Assembly: GCA_033032175.1 (NCBI GenBank) | Contig: CM065316.1 | Location: 4,620,115-4,684,114 of the forward strand | Origin: Saturnia japonica | Taxonomy: Eukaryota; Arthropoda; Insecta; Lepidoptera; Saturniidae | Length of the DNA: 64,000 nucleotides | Reading direction: 5' to 3' | Part shown: piece after piece, positions 1 to 10,330 of the stretch | Numbering within the stretch: position 1 is the stretch's first letter | Layout: each line of letters starts with the position of its first letter | Position numbers and translations under genes: made by a program | Notes under the pieces: generated by a model | Seen by the model: the letters and a program-made list of their open reading frames with translations, nothing else | Told to the model about the DNA's origin: nothing | The model's database searches: none

Positions 1-1
1 G

Positions 2-184
2 AAGCCGTTGAAAGATTTAAAGCTTGCCGATCTCGTGTTTGATAGCAACGAATACCAAGTTATAAATAGTGTGATGGCAGAGGATGTTCCAGCTTTGGTA
101 TTTGTTAAAAAAAGTGTACTTATGCGTGTGTACGTGTGTACATTAGTACGTACGTTAGAAGTTATTCTTCTTTTGTATAAATAA
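2..184 (+). CDS. Partial coding end of an unidentified protein
   Basis: An open frame runs from the window edge (first full codon at 2) to a TAA at 182-184, 60 codons, with no start codon needed because the 5' part lies outside the window. The first half reads like real protein (KPLKDLKLADLVFDSNEY, then QVINSVMAEDVPALVFV): mixed charged and hydrophobic residues, low in the Asn/Lys/Ile/Phe bias of random AT-rich frames. The second half is more doubtful; a possible splice donor (GTATTT, about position 97) could end the exon after DVPAL. The stop overlaps AATAAA and another AATAAA lies near 289, which would suit a 3' end. I do not recognise the protein. It could be a host terminal exon or the end of a transposon protein. 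Confidence 0.5.
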   Translation, partial: KPLKDLKLADLVFDSNEYQVINSVMAEDVPALVFVKKSVLMRVYVCTLVRTLEVILLLYK

Positions 185-828
185 AAAAAAAACATTTTTT
201 TTAACGGTGCCGCGATGTCAACATCGTGATGAACTAAACCATAGATGATTTATAATGTGAATTAATTTTATTATTTTTTATTGTGTAGATAATAAATATT
301 TTGTATAGATAGTTTGGATACCCATTTAACTTTGATTGCCCGACTTGAATTGTACAATAGCCTGGCTGCTGCATCCAGGGTTGACTCTCAACGAGGCAAC
401 TGCTCAATGGACAGCAGCAGAGACACGAAATTTTGTATGCGCATAATTAAATGCGCCCGTTTTAACGATAAAAGCTTTTTTTGAAAAATCATTTATTTAA
501 TGTTAGATTGCCCAATGGTCGTAACTAATTGGATGTAATTGTATTCTTGTATGAACAGTATATGTATACTCTCAGCTGTCTGGTGGCTGGAATGGATGTC
601 TGTGATAATACATTATTTCATGATAAATTCATTATATTACTATAAAATGGACTACAGAATGTCGTCCCCCAGTTATTTTAAAGACAAAAGCTTATTGCGG
701 GTGATCCTTAGAAGATAAACATAAGTGCTCTCGCTGACGTTCTTCGATCTACAGTTATTATGTCCTACATTAATTTGATATATCTCTTATCGTTTACACA
801 GCGTAAACCGTTTAAGCACCTCAAAATC
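185..828. other. AT-rich non-coding stretch
   Basis: Contains possible polyadenylation signals (AATAAA near 180 and 289) that may belong to the partial gene at the left edge. Nothing else is recognisable. Confidence 0.5.
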
Positions 829-832
829 GTTG

Positions 833-1193
833 TGTGGTATCTGTAAATAATATAGCTTATGTGGGTAAGCTAAATGTTTTCTCCTCAAGTGATCCCTTGC
901 ACGCAAATCGCATATTAAATCATATGTGGCCTCACCGACTGAAGTAACTAAAGTTGCAACATGTAACTCCGACGTGAAAAATTTTTACTTGATAAGTCGC
1001 GAATTGTTCCATTTCTTAGATCGGTATTTTTATTTCTATTGTCGTCAAATATATAGAACACTACTTTGTCGCGTTTAACAGTATTTTTGCTCGTCGCCAG
1101 TAGGTTATAAGAGAGAACAAATATAGACCGAGTCAGCGACACAACTGTTTTATTGGCTTACCCACATAAGTTATATTATTTATGGATACCACA
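833..1193. mobile_element. MITE-like element with 36-bp imperfect terminal inverted repeats
   Basis: The left end 833-870 (begins TGTGGTATC, then TAAATAATATA and CTTATGTGGGTAAGC) is repeated in reverse complement at 1156-1193 with only a few mismatches. The element is 361 bp. GTTG occurs directly outside both ends (829-832 and 1194-1197), consistent with a 4-bp target duplication. The interior has no plausible transposase, so this is a non-autonomous DNA element. The superfamily is not assigned. No second copy was found in the window. Confidence 0.75.
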
Positions 1194-1254
1194 GTTGTTC
1201 TTCTGAATTGATTTTTATTTGCACGTAACCCTAAATCTTTTTCTAAACTAAAAC

Positions 1255-1470
1255 TGGCCTAAGTTACTTCTTATAACATTAGTTATCTGCCAGTAAAAAA
1301 CTCGTCAGAATCGGTCTAAACGTTGCAGAGATTAACTGGAATAAACAGACAGACAAATGTTTTAAAAATTGATGTTTTGTTATAATTACCATATATATAC
1401 TTTCATATGCATTTAGTAAAAAACTGTTATTTTGACATCACAAACAGACACTTCAATTTTATTAATTGTA
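1255..1470 (-). repeat. Repeat family G, copy 1
   Basis: Read on the minus strand it matches two plus-strand copies at 41229-41540 and 61155-61445. Shared blocks are GAAGTGTCTGTTT, ACTAAATGCA, GTCTGTCTGTTT and GACCGATTTTGACGGGA-like text followed by TTCACT..CAGATAGCT. It is a dispersed repeat of unknown class and non-coding. Confidence 0.7.
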
Positions 1471-1689
1471 CTTATAGATTATCGAATTAAAAAGTAAATC
1501 ATAGTTTTAATGAACAAAGGTATAAGAGATAGGTAACCTTGTTTACTGATCAGAGACTCGGGCAGTATATACTAAATTAAATTTACATAAACACAGAAGT
1601 ATTTTTGAAATAATCTTTCTTTAAAAGCTTTTGGCTTCAGTTTAAGTTGAATGACGTTTTACGCCTTCTCCTGCACCTGCATTTTAGAG

Positions 1690-1765
1690 CAAGACCTCTC
1701 ACTAGGTTTAGTATGTTACCATTTTTGACCACACGTGAGATTGTCATCATAACTCTAAATCTTAT
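1690..1765 (+). repeat. SINE fragment (Metulj-like tail)
   Basis: Matches the tail of the longer copy at 47290-47580: a CTCACTAGGTTTAGTATG-like stretch, then GACCACACGTGA. Diverged and lacking the tRNA-like head. Confidence 0.45.
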
Positions 1766-1984
1766 AGCATTAATAAAAATAACACGTTTTTTTTTTTCAT
1801 TAACGGCGTCCGGTAAAATAAAGTATAGGTATACCATATTTGACACGACCCTTCGTAATTCGATGACGGGGAAGCCCCATAGCACGGTTTCCATGTCATG
1901 TAACACTTTACACGTGTTTTTACACCCCTCTAATACTTTTCATTAAGGGTTTATAGGTGCTTCGTTTTTAATAACGCTACATAC

Positions 1985-2075
1985 TTATTTTCGACTACAA
2001 TCTACTGATGTTAAGTGACTAGGTGAACTAAACCTAGAGGGCTCTCAACTGCAACTGCCGGAACTGAAAGAAATA
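1985..2075 (-). repeat. SINE fragment (Metulj-like tail), opposite orientation
   Basis: Contains GTTAAGTGACTAGGTG, AAACCTAGAGGGCTCTCAA and CTGCCGGAAC, the reverse complement of the tail blocks at 47290-47580. Related fragments lie at 20085-20190 and 27300-27420. Confidence 0.5.
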
Positions 2076-2186
2076 TGTTTTCTTTTTGAGTAGTAATTTA
2101 TTATTTCTGGCAATCTTTCGGCGATCGTCGCTCTCATGCAGCCTTTAAGCCTCTCGGCATTATCAGCTTGTGCATAGTGGTCTAAC

Positions 2187-2400
2187 TGCCTCATTAGCCT
2201 AGAAGTCATAAGCGCGACTGCTATGTTGAGGTCCTGGGTTCGATTTCCAGGTAGAGCAAAGTGTTATCGGGGTTTTTACGTGCCCTAATTAATGGCAATA
2301 GGCTCGCCCTTTATTACATGGGACTTAAAAACATACCCGTCGTACTTTGGGTGTAAACTAGTATGTTATGCGATGTTTCGTCTCTACACCTATCTTACGA
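2187..2400 (+). repeat. tRNA-derived SINE, family 1, copy 1
   Basis: The head has a polymerase III box A-like stretch (TTAGCCTAGAAGTCATAAGC) and box B (GGTTCGATTTC at 2237-2247). The body then carries ATGGCAATAGGCTCGCCC and ATTACATGGGACTTAAAAAC, matched in the minus-strand copies at 36970-37215 and 51823-52050. This copy lacks part of the middle present in the other two. The head is a diverged tRNA, not a functional tRNA gene. Confidence 0.75.
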
Positions 2401-2494
2401 TCTATCTTAGGTGTTCGGAACCATGGGTCTGACAACACAAGTTTTCACCATAGATGTAGTTTCTCCATCTAAGCAACTTTGCGCTTCCGCGCAG

Positions 2495-2860
2495 TCAGCT
2501 GTCATCTGTTTGTTCTTGCTTCATGCGACGCCTTGACTTGTTTTGAGAAGTAATGTTTTTGTCAGTGAATTGAATACGCGTTTGTTGGGCTACGGGACGA
2601 GATATATTCTCCCTATCGTGATTGTCTTGAAGGTCAATATGCCAGTTTGAGTTACGCATACCTCCGTTTGATAACTTGAAGAAAACATCATGTAATTGTT
2701 TGTTTGATCTGTGTTGGACCATGAATATATTCTCCCAATTGTGGCCATTTGTTATGTTGTTATATTGTGTAAACTTGTAATCTCGCCACGAGACGAAGTA
2801 ACGTGAGAAGCCAGTGAACGATGACTGACTTAACTTATCCCACCTATCCCTTGATTGTTA
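2495..2860 (-). CDS. Unidentified 122-codon open frame
   Basis: The minus strand is open from an in-frame TAA just beyond 2860 down to a TGA at 2495-2497. The first ATG is at 2722-2720, giving 75 residues; the upstream codons read as protein too (SRYFVSWRDYKF, then TNGHNWENIF). The frame is polar and ends in a basic tail (KSRRRMKQEQTDDS). No membrane segment or known motif is visible. Without ATG it could be an internal or last exon; GC-richer wording than the flanks supports coding descent. I do not recognise a family. It may equally be a fragment of a transposon protein or a processed pseudogene. Confidence 0.35.
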
Positions 2861-4300
2861 CCGGTGAATTATAAAGCTTCTTCTGTCAGCGTAGACGTCG
2901 TTAGTGGTGAGTTTATTTGTATTGTTATAAAGTATTTTAAATTTGTCAGCCTTACGAAACGTAGGCCATTGTTGTGTTACAATCTACACCCATCGAGGGT
3001 ACATAACATCAGGATATATTCAAAAATTACTTTAGTTACTATCCAAAATCAAATGAAAAATCAATAACACAATCGCTCTTGATAGTAGGCGCTTTAGTGA
3101 AATAAAATTTAATTTCATACATAAATACTTCCCTTTAAAATGCCGCTCAGGGTAGAAACCCCAGATGCCTTCCATCCACCCAATCACCAAGTCATTTTTT
3201 TTATAAATATCAATATAAATTTAATGTTAGCCATAAGGGCCCTGGAACCTCAGAAGGCTTTTACAGCTTTACCGTGGCTTCACTTAACTCTATAATAACT
3301 TAGTTAAAGCACCCCAAGCGATTGGTTTTATCACAGAACCGCCACGACTTAACATTGCTTAGAACTACGTAAACAAGTTAAACGTGAAAACGTTCTGTTA
3401 CTATTTTGTTACAAAACAGACTATTTGGTTTTATGTTTACAACACTAAATTGGTTCGTACGTGCCAACGGTTCTGTATTGTTTTACAAATAAATACGGTA
3501 ATAATTATTATGTTCGCAGCTTGGAATAACAAACTTTACTTAGTCGTATACTAAACTATTTTTATGTGTATAATTATTTTTTTATTTGAATAAAAAAATA
3601 CTATTGGCATATTGAAAGTAGGGAGCGAGCTTGGAAGTTGTTCTGAAGGCCGTGTATACAGATTTCTAGATCAATCTGAGCTTTCGATAAAATCTCTATA
3701 TTATTAAAAATGGATGTTGATTAATATGAGACTAGATTTTATCCTACGGTTTAGTTCGAGTTGTTATGTTATATGTTGTTATGTCCTATTCTAAACTAAT
3801 TACTAAATACCAACTTTTAGAGATCTATCTGCACTTGAGGGTAGAATGCGTTGGGTATGAAATACGCAGAAGTCGTTTAATTTTATGTTTAGGGTTATGT
3901 TCTTTAGATGTAGGTATTTTCCACAGTATACTAGTGGAACCGACTTCTGGTTCAGCTGGTATGCTGTGGAACGTTATTGTTAATAGTTATAGAATAAGGA
4001 ATAAAGTATGTAGTATTTTTTATTTAATTATTAGTTTATTTACTGTAGAATTTGATGTTGTTTTTTGTTGAATTTGGATATGCTTCGATGGGGCTGGCAT
4101 ACACAAACTGTAAAAATCCCTTAAATAAAGAGTAAAAAAAAAACTTCATTCATGACGGATTCTCATACTTACTTTCATCCCCTTTTTCACACCTTGTAGG
4201 ATTTAAATTGAACACTTTCTCATCAGAATTATCAAAGCTAATAAGGGTCAAATATCGTAGGGTGAGGTGAGGTATTTATTTGGTTGCTGTTTTTCATACA
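2861..4300. other. No recognisable feature
   Basis: AT-rich sequence with short chance frames only. A 101-codon plus-strand frame at 3766-4071 has the hydrophobic, Ile/Tyr/Phe-rich composition expected by chance and no recognisable domain. Confidence 0.5.
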
Positions 4301-4317
4301 CAAAATATAGCACGTGG

Positions 4318-4341
4318 ACAAAGTCGCGGGCACAGCTAGTA
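4318..4341 (+). mobile_element. Helitron-like 3' terminus
   Basis: GTCGCGGGCACAGCTAG followed by T resembles other termini in this window (8473, 54642). Helitrons end in CTRR, insert 5' to T, and have a short hairpin just upstream. Only the end is visible here. Confidence 0.35.
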
Positions 4342-4684
4342 TTGAATACAATCTGATTTTTAAATTTTTTATTTTTAACATTCTATAATTACATAAACCA
4401 ATGTTTCGTACGGAACATAAACGAGATTAATAGTTAATATATATTTATCCCCTGTTAATTCTAGACGGAATTAAAATTATATTATTTTTGGATGTAATTG
4501 TAACTCGCTATAAAATCTCCTTTAGTGCCGAACATCAAGGTCCCCGAGAAGTACCCTATAAGTTTTGAAAATCAGTCAGTGGGACAAGCCATTTTCGAGA
4601 AAACAGACAGACAGACGCACAATAACGTACCTAACCATAAAAGGCTTCCGTTATTTCCTTAAAATTGCGGAATTGTAAAACAGT

Positions 4685-4895
4685 CATGACAGTTTTAACA
4701 AGAAAGAAAACCAACTTCAATGATTTTGAAAAGTTCTCTGGTAAATCTTCAAAGTAGAAGGTCCAATGCCAATCAAAATTAAAATAGGACCGCCCTTGAG
4801 GTATCGCCTTTTCAACGAAAAAAGAATCATCCTGAACATTAATAAAACATATATAATCGAATTGAGAACCTCCTCATTTATTTAAAATCGTTTTT
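4685..4895 (-). repeat. Repeat family F, copy 1
   Basis: On the minus strand it reads GAGGAGGTTCTCAATTCGA-like text, then AGGTCCTATTTTAATTTTG and CTTCGAAG/AACTTC blocks ending near AAGTTGGTTTTC. It matches 26729-26925 (minus), 54155-54365 and 55936-56125 (plus). Non-coding dispersed repeat of unassigned class. Confidence 0.65.
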
Positions 4896-4899
4896 TTTC

Positions 4900-6635
4900 C
4901 ATGTTGTATTATATCGGATTATAAATTAATATAAGTTTTATTTATTTGTTTTAAGAGTTAAGGATCTATCAAACGACATCTTTGTCAAGATGTACTATGG
5001 TGTACAAATCACGGTATCAGATTAGTCCATAATAATGTAATTTTTTTCTCTTATATTATTATCTCAATTTCAATTAGGGACTTTTGTCACTAAGGATATG
5101 CCAGTCCCATCAAAACTTATAACTCCTACATAAACAAACTATAACTATGAAAAAAAAAACATATCAATAGGTGTATACGTAGACTTAGTTTTTTTTTAAC
5201 AAGATAACTTTAAAGAATCACACAGCCTTCTGGAAGCATCCGATGTCGGTTCTGCCAGAATATTGTTGGTGTGGCGATACAGGCCGTGGCGACGGATCGC
5301 CACGCTATATGATGGAGTATATGTAATATGAATATACAACTATGAAAACAATTTAGTTGTCGCGATTTCAAATAAATATTTAATTTTTGTATTGAATAAA
5401 AATGAGTATTGAAGTAATAAACAGTCATTATTTTATGGAACAAATTTGTAATGCTTTATCTTTTCCTTGCTATATATGATTCCTGTCGTAATTTATTCGT
5501 TTATGCATATAACTTATACAAAATAGTTTCGGTATTTCACATCTGCCAGGCGTCCCGTGACGGATTTTTATTTTTATTTTTTAAGGCTATCCTATAATTA
5601 TTATTACTGGAACACTCCATCAAAAAATGATGGATATACATATATAATAATATCCTTTTTATGAAGTCGTTTAAAAATAGCGAAGAGATAAAATAAATTT
5701 AAAACGAGAAAATATCAGCACCTAGTCCAAAAATATGTATGAAGATATCCCCGTTCGCTTTGTCCGTGAAGATCAAAAGAAATCAAATAAATTAAATACA
5801 GAGTTAGATAAGGTGTAGAACATACGAATTGTCATCTTGCCAACCCGTAATGGCCGCTACTCATAATTTCATTAGATTTATGCACTCAGCCGACTTTTCT
5901 GATAAACGGAGTACTTTTTTGACGGCACTAAATCACTCGACGGTCCATTAAATAAAATCACTGAACTAAAGTTGAATTTACATCTGTTGTGAATGTTGAA
6001 TAAAAGGTAACACGAGTGAACAAAAAAGAAAAGATTTTTTAAATTAAAAATAACGTTTCAAAACTGCTATATTAGGTATCCGTTTTTACCGTTGAAAATG
6101 TATAAATGAATTTATGTAATTATAATTCAATTAACAAGAGTTAGGTGATTAATGACTCTTCTACATTGAGGTTTTTTATTTTTCTATTTATTACGTTAGC
6201 CAATAATTGTACAATATTTCTATAGCCATCATATAGTTCACTAAAATATGCTAAAAGTACTGACTAAACCGAGTGTTGATAACTTTTGGGAAAATGTTTT
6301 AAAGACTCTATAATATTGAAAATAATACCTATGAATAAATTTTTGTCATTAGTACACCTTAAAAGTGATTTAAATTTTTTTAAATAAAAAAATATGCCAC
6401 ATAAACGCTGCATTATGGTCCCGTGACGTCATCATTAATTTTATAATATGTCATTTTGTATGATAATAGTGACAAGTGTGACAACTCACGCAAGAGTCTT
6501 ACGTTTATATTTCCTGAATGGTGACGTCAGGTTTTCTAATCGGCGTTCCAAATTACGTGACTCACAGAGGGATAATTAAATAAAAAAACAATTACTTTTT
6601 CAAATTTGTATTGTTTTAGGCTTTTTATTTATACT
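4900..6635. other. No recognisable feature
   Basis: AT-rich sequence with homopolymer runs. A 77-codon minus-strand frame near 5210-5443 has no recognisable content. Confidence 0.5.
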
Positions 6636-6918
6636 AGTATAAATAAACAATGAGTATTTTATCTACATCACTTGCTGTCACTTTTCGTTGAGTGACAATA
6701 TCAATATTTTGGGGGGTCTAAGATCAATAGCTAGGTTAGGATTCGCAGAATTAATTAATTGAATTTAATGTATTAGTAACGGATATTATAAATAAATGTT
6801 AGCGTTCTGCACTCCTTCTCCATATAAAATTTAACCATGCCAAATCTCACAGTCTTCCGTGCACGCAATACGCTTATAAAGGGGTAGAAAGTTTTTGCTT
6901 CACGTATTAATATATAGA
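6636..6918 (+). repeat. Repeat family A, copy 1
   Basis: Shares AAACAATGAGTAT, CACTTGCTGTCACTTTTCG, GGTTAGGATTCGCAG, TTCTGCACTCCTTCTCCAT and CACGTATTAATATATAG with copies near 13.4, 17.4, 26 and 48.6-49.0 kb. Roughly 350-400 bp when complete. Non-coding; probably a non-autonomous element, class unassigned. This copy lacks the 5' block (CGATCGCCC and TGATCATAGAC) seen in the others. Confidence 0.75.
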
Positions 6919-8039
6919 TACCAATATTACTCAATTATTTACTTTAATTTTGGAACATACAGTCAACTCGCGGATTGTAGGCAAACACAGTATGCGCACT
7001 TAATTTAAATAGCTCGTTTTTAGGAACGACAGGATTGCCCTTTTTTAACATTAACATGGAAGTACATCGGTTTACTCTACACTTGTAGAATAAAAATTGC
7101 ATAATTTAACTCCGCTAGATCTTAAAAGATCTGACTTTTTCGTTCAGATCTTTTGCCATTTCACATCTGTATCTATTTCCCGCAATAACAGGTACTCACT
7201 ATTATATCTTTTATGATGGTTGTTCTTGAAGCAAACAAAATAATTATTCGGTAAATTAAAGTATGACAGACAGACTGATACCATATTTAATCGATTCTAT
7301 CCAAATCGGGAGCCGTGAAATGCTAGGGTGCCTGACTTTTTATAGTTCAATTTAAAAGCTGTTAAGTGGGTATTACGTCTTTTATGAGAATATAAATGTT
7401 TGTCGTCGTTGCAAGGATTCACAGTGACAAGAATTTTACAGCTTTCTCCAACTTTTGTTTCATTACCGGGTCTATTTGTTATGAATAAAGGGCACAATTC
7501 TTATGTTTACATACTTATAATTAAGCCTCTTTTCCAACGATATAGGCAGAGGCCATGTCCTTCCACGTGCAACGATTTTTACTAGGGTTGCCAACTATTT
7601 TTATTTCAAATATCGATGCTATTATTACTTGAAAAAATATAGACAAATATAGATTAAATAATAAATTGATAGACAGTGGCATACAGTTAATGATAAATAA
7701 CAAAATTGACAATGACATACCAAGCCTAATTTCAGAAAGAGATAAAGGATAGAGAAAGAGATAAAGGCTACGCTTTAACATTTTGGAATAAATAATGTTG
7801 TTCAATTTTTTGGAAATATAATAGTTGGACGCCTAATATGATAGGATATTATATTATATAGTAGGGTTGGCAACCCTAATCCTGACATACAACTTTCATC
7901 AATTTTTTCATGCATGCTCGTTGGTTTAGAGTAGGTACTCTTGATCTGAATTTTCTTCAGACATAAGTCTAGATATTCCTCATCCAATGTTCCCATTTCC
8001 TTGTATTTAATTTTCTATTTTTATCGAAGCATCTCAATG
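6919..8039. other. No recognisable feature
   Basis: AT-rich sequence. Several 60-94-codon frames on both strands overlap each other and look like chance. Confidence 0.5.
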
Positions 8040-8170
8040 TCACTGCACTTTTTCTGACGGTGAACATAGTACAATGCAAAAATAACGGCGAACACCGAGA
8101 GATCAAAATCCATTGCCGGTCGTTGCTATTATGCCGGCCTGCAAGCCTCTCGACAACTGGATATAGTACA
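8040..8170 (-). repeat. Repeat family H, copy 1
   Basis: Contains CGGCGAACACCGAGAGATC and GCCGGCCTG, the reverse complement of the block CTCTCGGTGGTCGCCG plus GCCGACATG at 44460-44600. Five copies are seen in this window. Confidence 0.6.
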
Positions 8171-8302
8171 CTGGCAGATCCCGAAACGCAACAAACCAAA
8201 AGAGAACCACAGTAAAGTGATTACCTTATACCTCGTAAAATCAAAATGACAATAACTTTTACGGTGATAACAAAGTGGTACACACATCTAAATGTAATCT
8301 AA

Positions 8303-8473
8303 ATAAAAGCGCAATTGTCTGTCTGATCTATCAACACATAACTCAAACCACTGAACGGATTGGACTGAAATTTGATACATAGTTATTATGACGTAGACTT
8401 CCTCTAAGGGGATGTATCGGGGGGTTCCTATCCAAGATTTTAACACGGATAAAATCGTAGAGCACAGCTAGTC
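8303..8473 (+). mobile_element. Helitron-like 3' region
   Basis: Contains ACGGATTGGACTGAAATTTG and ends ACGGATAAAATCGT, eight bases, then GCTAG before T. The ACG..CGT stem followed eight bases later by CTAG is shared with 54600-54642. It suggests a non-autonomous Helitron end. The 5' end was not identified. Confidence 0.4.
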
Positions 8474-9144
8474 AAAAACATAAGTAGACAAAAAAATAAT
8501 ATTGGATATAAATACGTAAATAAAAACAACAATTCAAACATTAGTAAAAAGACCTGTTACTTTCATATCTTAAATTAAAAATATTTCAATTGAAATATTT
8601 GTAATGAAATTTTATATTCATACAACATTCGCTGCTGCACTGTACTCATAGACTAACAAATTTAAAACCAATAATACTTGCTCAAGCAAGCCTTAAAAGC
8701 CTTAAGGGATAAATATATACTTATGATATTACGTGGGTACATACAACTTTTACTTAAAAATATTTAGTAAACAACATATTTCTTCGCCATAAAATATTAC
8801 ATTAATAAGGAATATTTATCTTCTTTATCTTTTAAATATTTAAAATATAGAGGTTCGCCGTTGTTCGCGCATCACGAATAAACTACTAGATAAATTTTAA
8901 CTAAATTATTTTTGATTTAATCCTTAAATACTTGGCCCTTATCATAAAAAAAATATATCACGGTATCTTTTTCCAGTAAGAAGTTATTAAAGTTTTAAGA
9001 AACTACGATTTTTATAAACACCATGCGTTTTTTCTGTCGTCAACACGAACGGAGCTTCAGGCATAGATAGTTTGTAATAAATTAAGTACTAATTTCAAGT
9101 AACAAAAATAGTGAAAGATATAGTAAAGACAATTATGCAATTTA

Positions 9145-9355
9145 CCTGGCGAACGACAGACACGAACATGACAAAAGACAGCAAGATGAAATGTACAAAA
9201 ATTCTATCAGAATAGTATGCAGAAAATGGTAAAAGGAATAGATGTAGACAAGTTAAAACATGGACAGATGATATAAGAAGAATTGGAGGTGCATTATGAA
9301 CATGAAAAGCAATAGACAGACAGTTGAAAGAGGCCTACGTATCATGTGACCCGCT
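9145..9355 (+). pseudogene. Decayed RTE-type reverse transcriptase C-terminus
   Basis: Conceptual translation in one main frame gives TKILSE, stop, then GKRNRCRQVKTWTDDIRRIG and, past two stops, KAIDRQ and KEAYV. This follows the conserved tail of RTE-clade endonuclease/reverse transcriptases (GKR..GR..RW.DDI...G...A.DR..W...EAY). In-frame stops and substitutions show it is dead. No upstream RT domain is attached, so it is a fragment. Confidence 0.6.
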
Positions 9356-9359
9356 ACAA

Positions 9360-10109
9360 ACTAAAACGTGAAAATCTAATGTGTTAAAATTTAGAAAAAT
9401 TATTTGTATGTATTTAGTATTAGTAATAAAGATAAGATGTAATTAATTGCTTATAAAGTTATTCAAAAACTTTATAATAATGCATAATTTTTCTAAGAAC
9501 AGAACTAACAAACATTTTTGGGTAGTAGTTTAATAAATTAATCAATACGGAGGTACCTGCGATAAAATATTTGTAATATTGTTTACATTATTTTAATTGA
9601 CAATAGGTTCTTGCAGTAATACATTGAATTCTAAACACATATTAAAAAAAAAAAATATTATAACTTTGAATAGCTGTACGGTTACAACAATTTTTTTTAA
9701 ATTGACTTTTATTATTATAAAATACAAGTTTCCAGTAAAAATTGTTAGTACAATAAAAATGAATAGATTTCTATGCTTACCCCATAACTGGGTTTCCTTT
9801 CACAATTCTATTTGACATGAGCCAAAACACAACACCCCCGGACAATATACAACGGGAAATAGTAGCACAAATACAAAAACATCCGCGTTTATAAAGACAT
9901 ATTTGAAATTCAATGCGATCGTGAAAAATGGGATCGAATTTGAAAACGAAATCGGGATCGCGTTAATAAATTATACAGTCTATCCAGCAAGTGGAAGATT
10001 GCATTTTTTATAATATAAAAAAAAAAAAACTATTTCTTTATATCAATACAATACTACATAGGTATGTAACTATTTGTATCACTGAACTGGGCTGTCCGAA
10101 TTTTTAAAA
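9360..10109. other. No recognisable feature
   Basis: AT-rich sequence, nothing recognised. Confidence 0.5.
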
Positions 10110-10330
10110 TATTACAAATTTACCGGCGCGACTTCACCTTGATTAGAATATTTTTGAAATTAGAACGTTTCACGTTAAACCGAATCTGACAGGTGCGGGC
10201 AAAGGTGAGGTCACATTCGGACCGAAATCGATACCGAAACCGACGGCGCGGCTGGAATTTAGAACCGAGAATGTGCGTGCACGCTCGCCGGCCGCACTGC
10301 ACCGATCATGCGTGTGCAATGGGAAGCTAG
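10110..10330. other. CpG-rich patch
   Basis: A GC- and CpG-rich island in an AT-rich setting (CCGGCGCG, GACGGCGCGGC, CTCGCCGGCCGC, CGGCGCCGC). It contains GGTGAGGTCACATTCGGACC and ACCGAAATCGATACCG. A weaker relative with CGGTACCGAAA and GTGTGACCACGCCC lies at 21990-22095. It could be a repeat end or a promoter-proximal region; no exon was supported. Confidence 0.35.

Noticed and set aside
1637..1946. Overlapping 89- and 99-codon frames on opposite strands
   Set aside because: Mutual overlap, a SINE tail fragment inside, and no recognisable content.
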